A stretch of 64,000 nt of DNA, taken from contig NZ_CALYQK010000001.1 in assembly GCF_945285465.1 (NCBI RefSeq), forward strand, positions 61,694-125,693, in the 5' to 3' direction. Below the pieces are notes generated by a model. That model was not told the DNA's origin and did no database searches. It saw nothing but the letters and a program-made list of their open reading frames with translations. This stretch comes from an uncultured Bartonella sp. Lineage in GTDB: Bacteria; Pseudomonadota; Alphaproteobacteria; Rhizobiales; Rhizobiaceae. A program made the translations under genes and the position numbers. Positions 10,496-20,291 of the stretch are shown piece after piece (the first letter of the stretch is position 1; every line of letters starts with the position of its first letter).

Positions 10496-11074
10496 CTAGT
10501 GCGTTGGAAACGGTGTTGCAATATCGGGATGAATTTCGGCAGCCATCAACCCTTTTTCCCCCGTGCCATAACGCACCAGTACCACCTGGCCGGGACGCAA
10601 CTCTGCCAAACCGAAGCGACGCAACGTTTCCATATGAATAAAAATATCTTCGGTTCCTTCGCCCCGTGTTAGAAAACCAAAACCTTTTTCTCTATTGAAC
10701 CATTTGACGATTGCCCGCTCCAGTCCACTTTCAGGGGTGACAACAACATGGGTGCGCGGTGGCGTTTCCGAGGGATGAACAGCTGTTGAAAGGTCGATGG
10801 ATTTTACCTGGATACATTGCAAACCACGGTCGCCTTTTTTAACCATGCAAACAATTCGTGCACCTTCAAGAGCCGTGTGAAAACCATCCCGCCGCATCAC
10901 TGTCACATGCAGAAGGATATCCGCAACACCGGCGATGTCCGGCACGATGAAACCATAGCCCTTGCTGACATCGAACCATTTGATGGTGCCGCTTAATTCG
11001 GCAACATCGGTTGATGCCGCTTCAGAACTATCTTGAGTTGGAAGAAATTCTTCCAGTATTTCATCGCTCGCCAT
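10496..11074 (-). CDS. Two-domain cold-shock protein (CspA/CspD type)
   Basis: This protein has two cold-shock domains in tandem: one near residues 30-95 (GTIKWFDVSKGYGFIVPD) and one at 125-190 (AIVKWFNREKGFGFLTRG). Both have RNP1-like aromatic motifs for single-stranded nucleic-acid binding. Double-domain forms of about 190 residues are typical of Rhizobiales. I start it at ATG 11074, preceded by AGGG at a good distance, rather than at 11104. It is separate from the DUF192 unit downstream, with a gap of about 110 bases. Confidence 0.9.
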   Translation of the reverse strand: MASDEILEEFLPTQDSSEAASTDVAELSGTIKWFDVSKGYGFIVPDIAGVADILLHVTVMRRDGFHTALEGARIVCMVKKGDRGLQCIQVKSIDLSTAVHPSETPPRTHVVVTPESGLERAIVKWFNREKGFGFLTRGEGTEDIFIHMETLRRFGLAELRPGQVVLVRYGTGEKGLMAAEIHPDIATPFPTH

Positions 11075-11295
11075 AATCCCTGCAGTCCTGTCAATAGTAA
11101 TCAATCATGAATGATTCTCTTCATGCCCAGTAGATATTGCACGCCAATAGAGACGCAACCCCCAACGACAAGATTTCCCCAAATTGTGAAATTTCAATGA
11201 CACCAATGAAGTTTAAACATATTTTTAACCCGTGACAATATTGAACGGGATTAAAAAATGGCTAAACTTTCACTTATCAACGAAAGAGAGGCAAA

Positions 11296-11736
11296 ATGCG
11301 TTACCTTCATACAATGGTTCGTGTAAACGACCTTCAACAATCACTTGATTTTTATTGCGCCATTTTTGGTCTTGTCGAAACACGCCGCATTGAAAACGAA
11401 AACGGCCGTTTCACCCTTGTCTATCTTGCAGCATCAGATGACGTAAATTCGGCTAAAGCACACAATGCGCCCGAATTGGAACTCACTTATAATTGGGATA
11501 AAGAAAATTATACAGGCGGGCGCAATTTTGGCCATTTGGCTTATGAAGTTGATAATATTTATCAAACATGCCAAAAATTGTCTGACCGAGGTATTGTCAT
11601 CAATCGCCCTCCTCGCGATGGCCATATGGCATTTATAAAATCACCTGACGGTATTTCCATTGAACTCTTGCAAAAAGGCGAAAAGCTTGCACCCCAAGAA
11701 CCATGGGCATCCATGAAAAACACAGGAGTCTGGTGA
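11296..11736 (+). CDS. gloA: Lactoylglutathione lyase (glyoxalase I)
   Basis: Glyoxalase I isomerises the methylglyoxal-glutathione adduct to S-lactoylglutathione. Expected metal ligands are visible: H in YLHTMVRV, E in [10 protein letters not shown] in FGHLAYEV and E in SIELLQKG. The length of 146 is slightly longer than E. coli GloA. A GAGAGG ribosome site precedes the ATG. It stands alone, about 120 bases upstream of the liv cluster. Confidence 0.93.
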   Translation: MRYLHTMVRVNDLQQSLDFYCAIFGLVETRRIENENGRFTLVYLAASDDVNSAKAHNAPELELTYNWDKENYTGGRNFGHLAYEVDNIYQTCQKLSDRGIVINRPPRDGHMAFIKSPDGISIELLQKGEKLAPQEPWASMKNTGVW

Positions 11737-11855
11737 AGCCACGGCGAATATCTAAAATCAAAAGGAAGAATTACTGAATAACTTGTGCTATCGAAAAGAT
11801 CAGACTATGAATTTTCAGTATAAAAATTTATTATAAAAGAGAGGAATAATTTGAG

Positions 11856-12989
11856 ATGGCTATGAAACAATTGATTGCGGCCGCTATCGCTGCAACAACA
11901 GTGAGTTTTAGTGCCTTTGGAGCTGACCCGATCAAAATCGGCGTCTATCTGCCGCTGACCGGACAAAATGCTTTTGGCGGGCAACTCGAACTGGAAGGCG
12001 TTGAGCTTGCCAATAAAATCAGGCCTGAAGTACTTGGTCGTAAAGTAGAACTTGTCGTTGTCGATAATAAATCCGATAAAGTAGAAGCAGCAAATGCAGT
12101 TATGCGGCTCACAGCGTCAGATAAAGTTAATGGAATTATCGGCACCTATGGTTCGTCACTGGCGCTTTCAGGCGGTGAAGTTTCAGAACCGGCAAAAACG
12201 CCGGCAATTGCGACTTCAGCAACCAATCCGCTCGTTACACAAGGCAAAAAATACTATTTTCGCGCCTGCTTTATCGACCCTTATCAAGGCGCAGGAGCTG
12301 CAACCTATGCTATCAATACATTGCATGCCAAAAAAGCGGCCATCCTGAAAGATGTTTCTAACGACTATGCTATCGGCCTTGCAAACTATTTCAATAGTTC
12401 TTTTACCAAGCTTGGCGGTGAAGTTGTAGCCAATCTCAACTACAATTCTGGCGATCAGGATTTTTCAGCAGCGCTTACACAAATTATTGCACAACAGCCC
12501 GATGTACTTTTCATTCCGGCCTATTTTGCCGAAGGCGCAATCATTATGAAACAGGCACGCGAGCTTGGAGCGACTTTCCGCATTATGGGTGGTGACGCTA
12601 TGGATAACCCGGAAACTGTGACCATTGGCGGAAGTGCGGCAGAAGGTTTCCTTCATACGACATTTCCATATGACGCAAATATGCCTAATATGCCGAAAGC
12701 GGCACAGGAGTTTACGAAAGAATGGAAAGCAACCTTTCCTAACAAGGAACCCAACGTTAACGCTGTCTTGGGCTATACTTCCTATATGATGTTTATAAAT
12801 GCCATTGAAAAAGCCGGAAGTGACGACCGTGAAGCAATCACCGCCGAGCTTGCCAAATTAAAAGATTTTGAAACGCCGTTTGGGGAAATGACAATGGACG
12901 AAAACCATAATCCGGAAATTCCGATTGGCGTCATAGAAATCAAAGATGGTAACCGGGTATATCTGGGCGAAGTCAAACCGGCTTTATAA
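11856..12989 (+). CDS. livJ: Branched-chain amino acid ABC transporter, periplasmic binding protein
   Basis: This is the substrate-binding subunit of a LivJ/LivK-type importer. It has a signal peptide (residues 1-22, ending SFSAFGA) followed by DPIKIGVYLPLTGQNAFGG, the usual start of the periplasmic Leu/Ile/Val-binding fold, and the GTYGSSLALSG segment that binds the ligand's alpha-amino and carboxyl groups. It is the first gene of livJ-H-M-G-F. A strong hairpin follows it, which probably lets it be expressed more highly than the membrane genes. True ligands could be Leu/Ile/Val or other amides. Confidence 0.92.
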   Translation: MAMKQLIAAAIAATTVSFSAFGADPIKIGVYLPLTGQNAFGGQLELEGVELANKIRPEVLGRKVELVVVDNKSDKVEAANAVMRLTASDKVNGIIGTYGSSLALSGGEVSEPAKTPAIATSATNPLVTQGKKYYFRACFIDPYQGAGAATYAINTLHAKKAAILKDVSNDYAIGLANYFNSSFTKLGGEVVANLNYNSGDQDFSAALTQIIAQQPDVLFIPAYFAEGAIIMKQARELGATFRIMGGDAMDNPETVTIGGSAAEGFLHTTFPYDANMPNMPKAAQEFTKEWKATFPNKEPNVNAVLGYTSYMMFINAIEKAGSDDREAITAELAKLKDFETPFGEMTMDENHNPEIPIGVIEIKDGNRVYLGEVKPAL

Positions 12990-13012
12990 GAAAAAAAACG
13001 CAATAAATTGTA

Positions 13013-13050
13013 TAGTCCGGTCGAATAAGCCTCGACCGGACTAATTTGAT
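13013..13050 (+). terminator. Strong hairpin between livJ and livH (attenuator / mRNA stabiliser)
   Basis: A perfect 12-bp inverted repeat (TAGTCCGGTCGA / TCGACCGGACTA) with a 7-base loop lies 24 bases after the livJ stop. Only a weak T tract follows. Partial termination or 3'-end protection of the livJ message is the likely role. Confidence 0.75.
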
Positions 13051-13101
13051 TGTATATGTGCTTCTTACCTATACCGCTCGCAACTTAAGGAAGGATAAGA
13101 G

Positions 13102-14178
13102 ATGAGCACGGAAATGTTCATCCAACATTTTTTCAATGCCTTGGCATTAGGAGCTCTTTATGGTTTGATCGCCATTGGCTATACAATGGTCTATGGAATT
13201 TTGCGGCTCATCAATTTCGCTCATGGCGATATTTTTATGTTGGGTGCCTATTTTGTCTTTTTTTCGACTATCAGTTTTATGCCCGCTTGGGCAGCTGTTT
13301 TGCTTATTCTTCTGGCAGCGCTGGTTTATTATTCGGTATTTATTGGCTTCAAAACACAGGTCAAGTTCTATTGGGCAGTGCTTTTTTCCGTTCTCCTTAT
13401 GGCATTGGCCTATTATGCACTTGTAAGCCCGCAAGATTTTACCCCCTTATGGATATTGGCAGTCTGTTTTGCTGTTTTTGTCACCAGTGCCGGTGGTATT
13501 GCCGTCGATCGCATTGCCTATCGTCCCTTGCGCGATGCCCCGCGTATTTCGGCATTAATCAGTGCAATCGGCATGTCATTTCTTATCGAGAATCTGGCAA
13601 CCGTACTGTTTACCGGCGTTCCGAAAAGTGTCAAACAGCCGGAATTTTTGGTAACACCAATCCAGTGGCAACTCGGAGAAGGTGCAAAAGGGATTATCCG
13701 CATAGTGCCAATGGCATTGATTGTGCCGATAGTCTCGTTGTTTCTTGTTCTTCTACTTTTGTGGATTATTAACAAAACCAAGCCAGGCCTGGCCATGCGT
13801 GCCATCTCTCGCGATATTGAAACTACCCGCCTCATGGGCGTTTCGGTTGATAAAATCATTGCCTTTACATTCGGCTTGGGGTCTGCGCTTGCGGCAATTG
13901 CCGGTATCATGTGGGCATTACGCTATCCGCAGATAAATCCATATATGGGTGTTATTCCCGGACTAAAAGCCTTCATCGCCGCGGTTATCGGCGGCATAGG
14001 CTCGATCGAAGGGGCAATGCTTGGCGGACTGCTTCTCGGCTTTATAGAAATCATGATTATAGCATTTTTTCCTTCATTATCAGGCTATCGAGATGCCTTC
14101 GCCTTTATAATGCTCATTACGATTTTACTTGTTATGCCAACGGGGCTAATGGGCAAGAAAAGCGAGGAAAAAATCTGA
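13102..14178 (+). CDS. livH: Branched-chain amino acid ABC transporter permease LivH
   Basis: This is an inner-membrane permease of the LivH family with about eight to nine predicted hydrophobic spans. The signature YGLIAIGYTMVYGILRLINFAHGDIFMLGAY lies at the N-terminus, and the EAA-like cytoplasmic loop is within residues 215-290. At 358 residues it is longer than E. coli LivH (about 308), with an extra hydrophobic hairpin around residues 85-125. GGAAGGATAAGAG precedes the ATG. Its stop codon overlaps the livM start by 1 base. Confidence 0.93.
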   Translation: MSTEMFIQHFFNALALGALYGLIAIGYTMVYGILRLINFAHGDIFMLGAYFVFFSTISFMPAWAAVLLILLAALVYYSVFIGFKTQVKFYWAVLFSVLLMALAYYALVSPQDFTPLWILAVCFAVFVTSAGGIAVDRIAYRPLRDAPRISALISAIGMSFLIENLATVLFTGVPKSVKQPEFLVTPIQWQLGEGAKGIIRIVPMALIVPIVSLFLVLLLLWIINKTKPGLAMRAISRDIETTRLMGVSVDKIIAFTFGLGSALAAIAGIMWALRYPQINPYMGVIPGLKAFIAAVIGGIGSIEGAMLGGLLLGFIEIMIIAFFPSLSGYRDAFAFIMLITILLVMPTGLMGKKSEEKI

Positions 14179-15239
14179 TGTCAAAATCCTCACAAATAAC
14201 ACTTTCACTTTTACTCATTGCTTGTCTTGTTGCTTTTCTTGCCTTTGCACAAAATGAATTCGACGCTTATACGGTACGAATTCTGAATCTTATTGCCATA
14301 AATGCTATTTTGGCTGTTTCTCTTAATCTCATCTATGGCTTTACCGGCATGTTTTCGCTCGGACATGCGGGCTTTATGGCAATTGGTGCGTATGTGTGCG
14401 CCATTTTATTGCTTACGCCCGAACAAAAGCAGATGATGTGGATTTTGGAACCGATATTTTCGCCGTTGCAAAACTTGCAGGTGCCATTTTTCTTTGCTGT
14501 TATTCTGGGTGGTATTTGTGCGGCTATTCTTGGCATTGTCATTGCCATTCCGGTGTTGCGTCTTGGTGGTGACTATCTCGGCATTGCAACATTGGGATTT
14601 GCCGAGATCATCCGTGTCGTCATTACCAATGCCGCGCCAATTACCAATGGTTCATTGGGCATCAAAGGAATACCGCAATATGCGAATTTGTGGTGGAATT
14701 ACGGCTGGCTTGCTTTTACTGTCCTCTTTATAGTCCTTTTACTCAAAAGCAATACCGGCAACACTCTTTGTGCCATCCGTGATGACGAGATTGCCGCCAA
14801 AACAATGGGCGTTAACACCTTTTTCTATCGTTGTCTTTCCTTTACAATCGGCGCATTTTTTGCTGGCGTAGGTGGCGCACTGACTGCGGCACTTATTTCG
14901 ACGATTGATCCGAAAATGTTCAATTTTCTGTTGACTTTCAATATATTGATGATTGTTGTCGCCGGTGGTCTGGGATCAATCACCGGAAGCATTATAGGCA
15001 GCGTTGTCATAACAGTAATGCTTGAATGGCTACGTATTTTTGAACGGCCGATGGATCTTGGCTTTGTGCAAATTCCCGGGATTCCGGGCTTGCGAATGGT
15101 TATTTTCTCTATATTGCTTATGGCCATTATCCTGTTCTGGCGAAGTGGATTGATGGGAACGCGCGAATTTTCGTGGAATGGCATTTATCGCTTTTTTAAA
15201 CATGGCACTATGTCGAAAGTGGAGAAAAGTCATGAGTAA
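14178..15239 (+). CDS. livM: Branched-chain amino acid ABC transporter permease LivM
   Basis: This is the second permease subunit. The signature ILAVSLNLIYGFTGMFSLGHAGFMAIGAY and the EAA-like loop around GDYLGIATLGFAEIIRVV are clear. The track ORF starts at 13911, but the first 89 residues are an out-of-frame reading of livH. The true start is ATG 14178 (353 residues), overlapping the livH stop by one base. It overlaps livG by 8 bases, so the membrane and ATPase subunits are translated as a coupled unit. Confidence 0.93.
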   Translation: MSKSSQITLSLLLIACLVAFLAFAQNEFDAYTVRILNLIAINAILAVSLNLIYGFTGMFSLGHAGFMAIGAYVCAILLLTPEQKQMMWILEPIFSPLQNLQVPFFFAVILGGICAAILGIVIAIPVLRLGGDYLGIATLGFAEIIRVVITNAAPITNGSLGIKGIPQYANLWWNYGWLAFTVLFIVLLLKSNTGNTLCAIRDDEIAAKTMGVNTFFYRCLSFTIGAFFAGVGGALTAALISTIDPKMFNFLLTFNILMIVVAGGLGSITGSIIGSVVITVMLEWLRIFERPMDLGFVQIPGIPGLRMVIFSILLMAIILFWRSGLMGTREFSWNGIYRFFKHGTMSKVEKSHE

Positions 15240-16014
15240 GACTATTTTGACACTTGATGGCATTACGATGCGTTTTGGTGGGCTGATAGCCGTCAGCGAC
15301 GTCAATATAGCAATCGACCGCGGCACTATTGCCGGTCTCATCGGTCCCAATGGTGCAGGCAAAACCACGGTTTTCAATATGATTTCCGGCTTTTACACCC
15401 CCACAAGCGGTTCAATCACCTTCGACGGCAAAAAAGTATCGGGCCTAGCGCCAAATAAAGTTTGCAAACGCCATATTGCCCGTACGTTCCAGAACATCCG
15501 GCTTTTTAGCGGTTTAACCGTTTTACAAAACGTTATGGTGGGGGCACATGTGCGTCAAAAAAGCCCATGGTTTGCCAGTGCATTGTGTTTGCCAGGTGCT
15601 GTAAGGGAAGAGCGCAAAATTCGTCACCATGCGATGGAATTGCTCGAACGTGTTCATCTTTCCCATCTTGCCAACCAACCGGCTACAGCGCTGCCCTATG
15701 GAGCACAACGGCGTCTCGAAATTGCCCGCGCTTTGGCAACCGAACCTAAACTTCTGCTTCTGGATGAACCGGCTGCCGGTATGAATCCGCAAGAAAGTGA
15801 AGAGCTTCGTGCATTCATTGCCAAAATTAGAGAAGAATTTGACCTGGCAATTCTTCTGATTGAACATGATATGCGTGTTGTCATGGAGCTATGTCAGCAT
15901 ATCTGGGTTTTGGAATACGGAATTCTTATTGCCGATGGAACACCGCAAAATATCCGCAATAACCCGAAAGTCATCGAAGCATATCTCGGCGGAGAATTTC
16001 ATGAACATTCTTGA
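15232..16014 (+). CDS. livG: Branched-chain amino acid ABC transporter ATPase LivG
   Basis: This is one of the two cytoplasmic ATPases. Walker A is GPNGAGKTT, the signature region is LPYGAQRRLEIARALA (a variant of the usual LSYGxQR) and Walker B is LLLLDEPAAGMN, with an H-loop in LIEHDMRVVM. The start is set at ATG 15232 (260 residues); the track's upstream extension is shadow of livM. The 3' end overlaps livF by 14 bases. Confidence 0.94.
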   Translation: MSKTILTLDGITMRFGGLIAVSDVNIAIDRGTIAGLIGPNGAGKTTVFNMISGFYTPTSGSITFDGKKVSGLAPNKVCKRHIARTFQNIRLFSGLTVLQNVMVGAHVRQKSPWFASALCLPGAVREERKIRHHAMELLERVHLSHLANQPATALPYGAQRRLEIARALATEPKLLLLDEPAAGMNPQESEELRAFIAKIREEFDLAILLIEHDMRVVMELCQHIWVLEYGILIADGTPQNIRNNPKVIEAYLGGEFHEHS

Positions 16015-16711
16015 GATTAAAGATCTCCATGTCAATTATGGAGCGATCAAAGCCGTCCAAGGCTTGTCCATGTCAATTAAAAAGGGTTCTATTGTCACAT
16101 TAATCGGTGCAAATGGTGCCGGAAAAAGTAGTACTGTGCGCACTATTTCGGGACTGAGTAAATCGGTTAGCGGCAAAATAGTTTATAAAGATGAAAACAT
16201 CCTTGGCAAGCAGCCTGAACAAATACTAAAAAAAGGAATTGCTTTAAGCCCCGAAGGTCGGCGCATTATGCCGCATCTGACGGTTTTGGAAAATCTCGAG
16301 CTCGGTGCTTATATCCGCCATGATAAAGCCGGGATTCTGCGGGATATTGAATGGGTTTTCGATCTTTTCCCGCGATTGCGCGAGCGCTCTAAACAACTGG
16401 GCGGTACAATGTCGGGTGGCGAGCAACAGATGCTTGCCGTTGGTCGTGCCCTGATGAGCAATCCGGAGCTTTTAATGCTCGACGAGCCATCGCTCGGATT
16501 GGCACCCATTCTCGTTCAAGAAATCTTTTCCATCATCCGGAAAGTCAATGAAATGGGTAAAACAGTGCTGCTGATTGAACAGAACGCCTATGCTGCTCTT
16601 TCTATTGCCAATTATGCCTATATTCTGGAGGTCGGAAAGATCATTCTTGAAGGTGAAGGTCACGTCATGCTGAAAGATCCGCGTGTCAAAGAAGCATATC
16701 TGGGCGGTTAA
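16001..16711 (+). CDS. livF: Branched-chain amino acid ABC transporter ATPase LivF
   Basis: This is the second ATPase subunit, 236 residues, with Walker A GANGAGKSS, signature TMSGGEQQMLAVGRAL and Walker B LLMLDEPSLGL. The start is ATG 16001, preceded by GGAG inside the end of livG; the track's start at 15860 is a shadow extension. It closes the liv operon, and no strong terminator is evident after it. Confidence 0.94.
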   Translation: MNILEIKDLHVNYGAIKAVQGLSMSIKKGSIVTLIGANGAGKSSTVRTISGLSKSVSGKIVYKDENILGKQPEQILKKGIALSPEGRRIMPHLTVLENLELGAYIRHDKAGILRDIEWVFDLFPRLRERSKQLGGTMSGGEQQMLAVGRALMSNPELLMLDEPSLGLAPILVQEIFSIIRKVNEMGKTVLLIEQNAYAALSIANYAYILEVGKIILEGEGHVMLKDPRVKEAYLGG

Positions 16712-17113
16712 TTTTCATTCCCGCCAATTTGCCCTTCATAACAATTTTCTCGACGCATCAATTGATTACAAGGTTCCACTTGTGGTAACAACACCAACTT
16801 CATGCATGGCATATATTGCGTTTTGATTGGTCACTGACGATAAAGGCCGAGCGAAACGTTGCACCGGCTTTATCGCTTATGCTTTTTTTATAAAATCGGT
16901 TACCGGCTTTGATCTATTTGCCTAAAAGTTAATATTTTGACCATCGGCAAAGCGAGTAAACCAAAACGTCATAACATAATTGAACTTCCGGTTCATAGAC
17001 CGCACTTTTCTGCGTAAATTATGATGACGTTGCAGATGTGAACATGCTCAATCTATTAAATCAAAATTCTCATAACCGGGATTTTTGCATCTTAGATCGT
17101 CGTTTAAAAACAC
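16712..17113. other. Intergenic region between livF and gatA (convergent)
   Basis: Four hundred bases lie between the converging livF and gatA genes. I find no ORF with a ribosome site, no convincing terminator hairpin with a T tract and no repeat. Confidence 0.4.
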
Positions 17114-18595
17114 CTACCACCATTTTTCGGCCAAAAACTTTCCGGCTGCTTTTTCTATAATATGAGCAGTCTGGAATAATTGTTCTTCGCCGAATGGTTT
17201 ACCGATCAACTGCAATCCCAACGGAAGTCCTTCGTGAGAAAGACCGGCCGGTACAGATATGCCCGGAAGTCCGGCCATATTGACTGTTACCGTAAATATA
17301 TCATTAAGATACATAGCAATCGGATCATTTTTCAATTTCCGGTCGGCAATGCCAAAAGCCGCCGTTGGTGTTGCCGGTGTCAAAATGGCATCAATACCGG
17401 TTGAAAAACATTGATCAAAATCCTGTTTGATCAGTGTTCTGACTTTTTGCGCTTTCAAATAATAAGCGTCATAATAACCAGCAGATAACACATAAGTGCC
17501 GATCAGAATACGGCGCTTGACTTCATGTCCAAACCCTTCGGAGCGGGTATTTTCATACATTTCGATAATATCTTTACCCGGCACACGAAGTCCAAAGCGT
17601 ACCCCATCATAACGGGCAAGGTTGGATGAGGCCTCTGCCGGTGCAACAATATAATAGGCCGGCAATGCATATTTTGTATGTGGAAGCGAAATATTGACAA
17701 TTTCAGCACCGGCATCTTTCAACCAGTCAATACCTTTCTGCCAAAGTTTCAAAATTTCCTCGGACATACCGTCAACCTGATATTCCTTTGGAATGCCGAT
17801 TTTCATACCCTTGACCGATTTGCCGATTGCCGCTTCATAATCAGGCACCGGAAGATTGACAGAAGTCGAATCTTTCTCGTCAAAAGACGCCATGGATTTG
17901 AGCAAAATTGCGCAATCGCGCACATCACGCCCAATTGGCCCGGCCTGATCAAGCGACGAGGCAAAAGCAACAATTCCCCAACGCGAACAACGCCCATAAG
18001 TGGGCTTGATACCGACAGTACCAGTAAAGGCAGCAGGCTGACGAATCGAACCACCCGTATCTGTTGCCGTGGCCCCCGCACATAAACGCGCAGCTACAGC
18101 GGCAGCAGAACCACCCGAAGACCCCCCCGGTACAAGTTTGGCATCAGAGCCTTTTGCCCGCCACGGGTTTACCACCGCACCATAATAGGATGTCTCGTTG
18201 GAAGAGCCCATGGCAAACTCGTCCATGTTGAGTTTTCCGAGCATAACCGCACCATCTGCCCATAAATTGCTTGTTACAGTTGACTCATATTTCGGTTTGA
18301 ACTTGTCAAGAATATGGGAACAAGCCTGGGTATGGACGTTAAAGGTTGCATAGAGATCTTTGACACCGAGAGGGATGCCCTCAAGTGCTCCCATTTTGTT
18401 CTGTGCAATACGTTCATCGGATGCTTTTGCCATATTTTGTGCATGATCGGCGGTCAAGGCAACATAAGCATTAATAACCATATTTGATGCCTCAATGGCG
18501 TGAAGATAGGCATCCGTCAGTTCGGTTGCCTTGAATTCACCCTTTTCCAGGCCATCACGAGCCTCGGCAATTGTCAGCTTCGTCAAATCGGTCAT
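17114..18595 (-). CDS. gatA: Glutamyl-tRNA(Gln)/aspartyl-tRNA(Asn) amidotransferase subunit A
   Basis: GatA is the amidase that releases ammonia from glutamine for transamidation of mischarged tRNA. The amidase signature is complete: catalytic lysine in GVKDLYAT, the glycine/serine-rich [15 protein letters not shown], and the nucleophile serine in [13 protein letters not shown]. The start is ATG 18595 (493 residues) with GAGG about 7 bases upstream, rather than the track's TTG 18607. gatC lies 48 bases upstream on the same strand; gatB is not in this window. Confidence 0.96.
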   Translation of the reverse strand: MTDLTKLTIAEARDGLEKGEFKATELTDAYLHAIEASNMVINAYVALTADHAQNMAKASDERIAQNKMGALEGIPLGVKDLYATFNVHTQACSHILDKFKPKYESTVTSNLWADGAVMLGKLNMDEFAMGSSNETSYYGAVVNPWRAKGSDAKLVPGGSSGGSAAAVAARLCAGATATDTGGSIRQPAAFTGTVGIKPTYGRCSRWGIVAFASSLDQAGPIGRDVRDCAILLKSMASFDEKDSTSVNLPVPDYEAAIGKSVKGMKIGIPKEYQVDGMSEEILKLWQKGIDWLKDAGAEIVNISLPHTKYALPAYYIVAPAEASSNLARYDGVRFGLRVPGKDIIEMYENTRSEGFGHEVKRRILIGTYVLSAGYYDAYYLKAQKVRTLIKQDFDQCFSTGIDAILTPATPTAAFGIADRKLKNDPIAMYLNDIFTVTVNMAGLPGISVPAGLSHEGLPLGLQLIGKPFGEEQLFQTAHIIEKAAGKFLAEKWW

Positions 18596-18643
18596 ATCAT
18601 GCCTCAAAAAAATCTGTTTGCTCTAAACTTCAGGAACAAGTTT

Positions 18644-18931
18644 CTATTCAATAACTTTAGGTACAAGAAAGAAATTGTCTTCGCTCAACGGTGCGTTGGC
18701 TACTATCTCTGCCGCTTTATTGCCGTCTGTAACAACATCCTCGCGTGTGCGCAAAAACATCGGGATGACCGATGTCAATGGCTCGACATTATCGACATTG
18801 ACTTCATCAAGCTGCTCGACAAAACCCAAAATCGCATTCAACTCATCAGCCATACGCTCGGCTTCGTCATCCGTCACCGCAATGCGCGAAAGGCGGGCAA
18901 CACGTTTGACCGTTTTTATATCTACAGACAT
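18644..18931 (-). CDS. gatC: Glutamyl-tRNA(Gln)/aspartyl-tRNA(Asn) amidotransferase subunit C
   Basis: This is the small subunit that wraps GatA and stabilises the GatCAB complex. The 95-residue protein has the family pattern [20 protein letters not shown], then [22 protein letters not shown]. It is upstream of gatA on the same strand and surely cotranscribed. Confidence 0.95.
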   Translation of the reverse strand: MSVDIKTVKRVARLSRIAVTDDEAERMADELNAILGFVEQLDEVNVDNVEPLTSVIPMFLRTREDVVTDGNKAAEIVANAPLSEDNFFLVPKVIE

Positions 18932-19008
18932 TCGATAAATCCCGTAACAAAGATACTTTTATCGCAAAAGCTATATAGCTCGTAACCGATATGTGCAAGA
19001 AAAGACAA

Positions 19009-19713
19009 TTAAAATTTAAGCGTTTCACCGACTTTTGGTAACGCCACATGCGTTTTTGTACCCTCCATACCTTTGACAAAGCGTTCCGGTGTCTGGTCAA
19101 GAACCGGAAATGTACCAAAGTGGCAGGGAATAACTGTTTTGAAGTTAAAATAGCGTTGGCAGGCCAAAGCTGCAACCGCGCCACCCATGGTAAAAAAATC
19201 ACCAATTGGTACAATGCCGATCTCGGGCGCATGCAATTCCTCGACCAATTGCATATCGGAAAAAATGTCGGTGTCGCCCATATGATAAAGCGTCGGCGCA
19301 TTGTCAAAATGGAACACAAGACCATTTGAATTGCCCAAGCATTGGGAAACACCATGATCGGTCAACATGGCCGATGAATGAATGGCATTAACGAATGTTA
19401 TCGTATAACCGTCATGTGCCTGCGTACCACCGCAATTGCCCGGAACAACCTTTTTTACCCCTTGTGCTTCTAGCCAGGCAGCAAGATCGGCATTGGCCGT
19501 AACGGGTATATTTTTTTCTGTCGCGATAGCAATTGTGTCACCGACATGGTCGCTGTGACCATGGGTAAGTGCAATATGGGTAGCCCCTTCTACTGCTTTT
19601 TTAATATCCAGGTGCTTTGCCGCAGGATTTCCGCCAAGAAAAGGATCAATCAAAATAACATCCTCGCCAACTTCAATACGAAAGGCAGCGTGCCCGAGCC
19701 AGGTAATTTTCAT
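19009..19713 (-). CDS. UPF0173 metal-dependent hydrolase (metallo-beta-lactamase fold)
   Basis: This is a 234-residue metallo-beta-lactamase-fold hydrolase of the UPF0173 family. The metal motif is [10 protein letters not shown] near residue 50, with later ligands in NAIHSS, MGDTDIF and PCHFGTF. The physiological substrate of the family is unknown. There is no signal peptide. It is followed by gatC on the same strand after 77 bases, but a functional link is not implied. Confidence 0.9.
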   Translation of the reverse strand: MKITWLGHAAFRIEVGEDVILIDPFLGGNPAAKHLDIKKAVEGATHIALTHGHSDHVGDTIAIATEKNIPVTANADLAAWLEAQGVKKVVPGNCGGTQAHDGYTITFVNAIHSSAMLTDHGVSQCLGNSNGLVFHFDNAPTLYHMGDTDIFSDMQLVEELHAPEIGIVPIGDFFTMGGAVAALACQRYFNFKTVIPCHFGTFPVLDQTPERFVKGMEGTKTHVALPKVGETLKF

Positions 19714-19811
19714 CGCTTAATCCTTATTTTTAATGAGAACTTAAAAATTTTCTAATATATGACCACAAAATTGAAAAATGCCAAGGGGGCGTTTAGCCAA
19801 AGTGATTTTCC

Positions 19812-20291
19812 ATGTCTGTTGTTGATATCAGCGAAATCTTCAACCTTGAACGAGCCGGTAAAAATATTGCCGGTCTTGATTTGGGAACAAAAACAATTGG
19901 TATCGCCGTTTCCGACCTCGGTTGGCGTTTTGCCACGCCACGGCCTGTTTTAAAGCGCAAAAAGTTTTCAACCGATGCCATTGAACTGATAAGAATTTTT
20001 GAGCGCGAAAATATCGGTATTGCCGTTATCGGACTGCCAATGAATATGGACGGCTCAAGTGGACCACGCGTACAGGCTACACGCGCTTTTGTCCGTAACA
20101 TGGATAGTTTCACAACCATCCCATTTGTCTTTTGGGATGAAAGACTGTCGACTGTTGCTGCTGAACGTGGCCTTTTAGAAATGGATGTATCACGCGTAAA
20201 AAGGGCAGAAAGAATTGATTCGGCTGCGGCTGCGTTTATTCTGCAAGGAGCCCTTGACCGGCTTCACGCGCTTGCTCAAACCGCCGGATAA
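19812..20291 (+). CDS. yqgF: YqgF/RuvX-family nuclease (16S rRNA 5'-end processing)
   Basis: This RNase H-fold protein has [17 protein letters not shown] at the N-terminus, a [11 protein letters not shown] block, and [11 protein letters not shown] with acidic catalytic residues. It ends with D in [13 protein letters not shown]. It was first annotated as a Holliday-junction resolvase; in E. coli it matures the 5' end of 16S rRNA. At 159 residues it is slightly longer than average. The 3' end overlaps the convergent AidB-like gene by 16 bases. Confidence 0.92.
   Translation: MSVVDISEIFNLERAGKNIAGLDLGTKTIGIAVSDLGWRFATPRPVLKRKKFSTDAIELIRIFERENIGIAVIGLPMNMDGSSGPRVQATRAFVRNMDSFTTIPFVFWDERLSTVAAERGLLEMDVSRVKRAERIDSAAAAFILQGALDRLHALAQTAG

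Noticed and set aside
13911-14177. N-terminal extension of the LivM ORF in the track
   Set aside because: The 89 extra residues are an out-of-frame reading of livH; LivM homology begins at ATG 14178.
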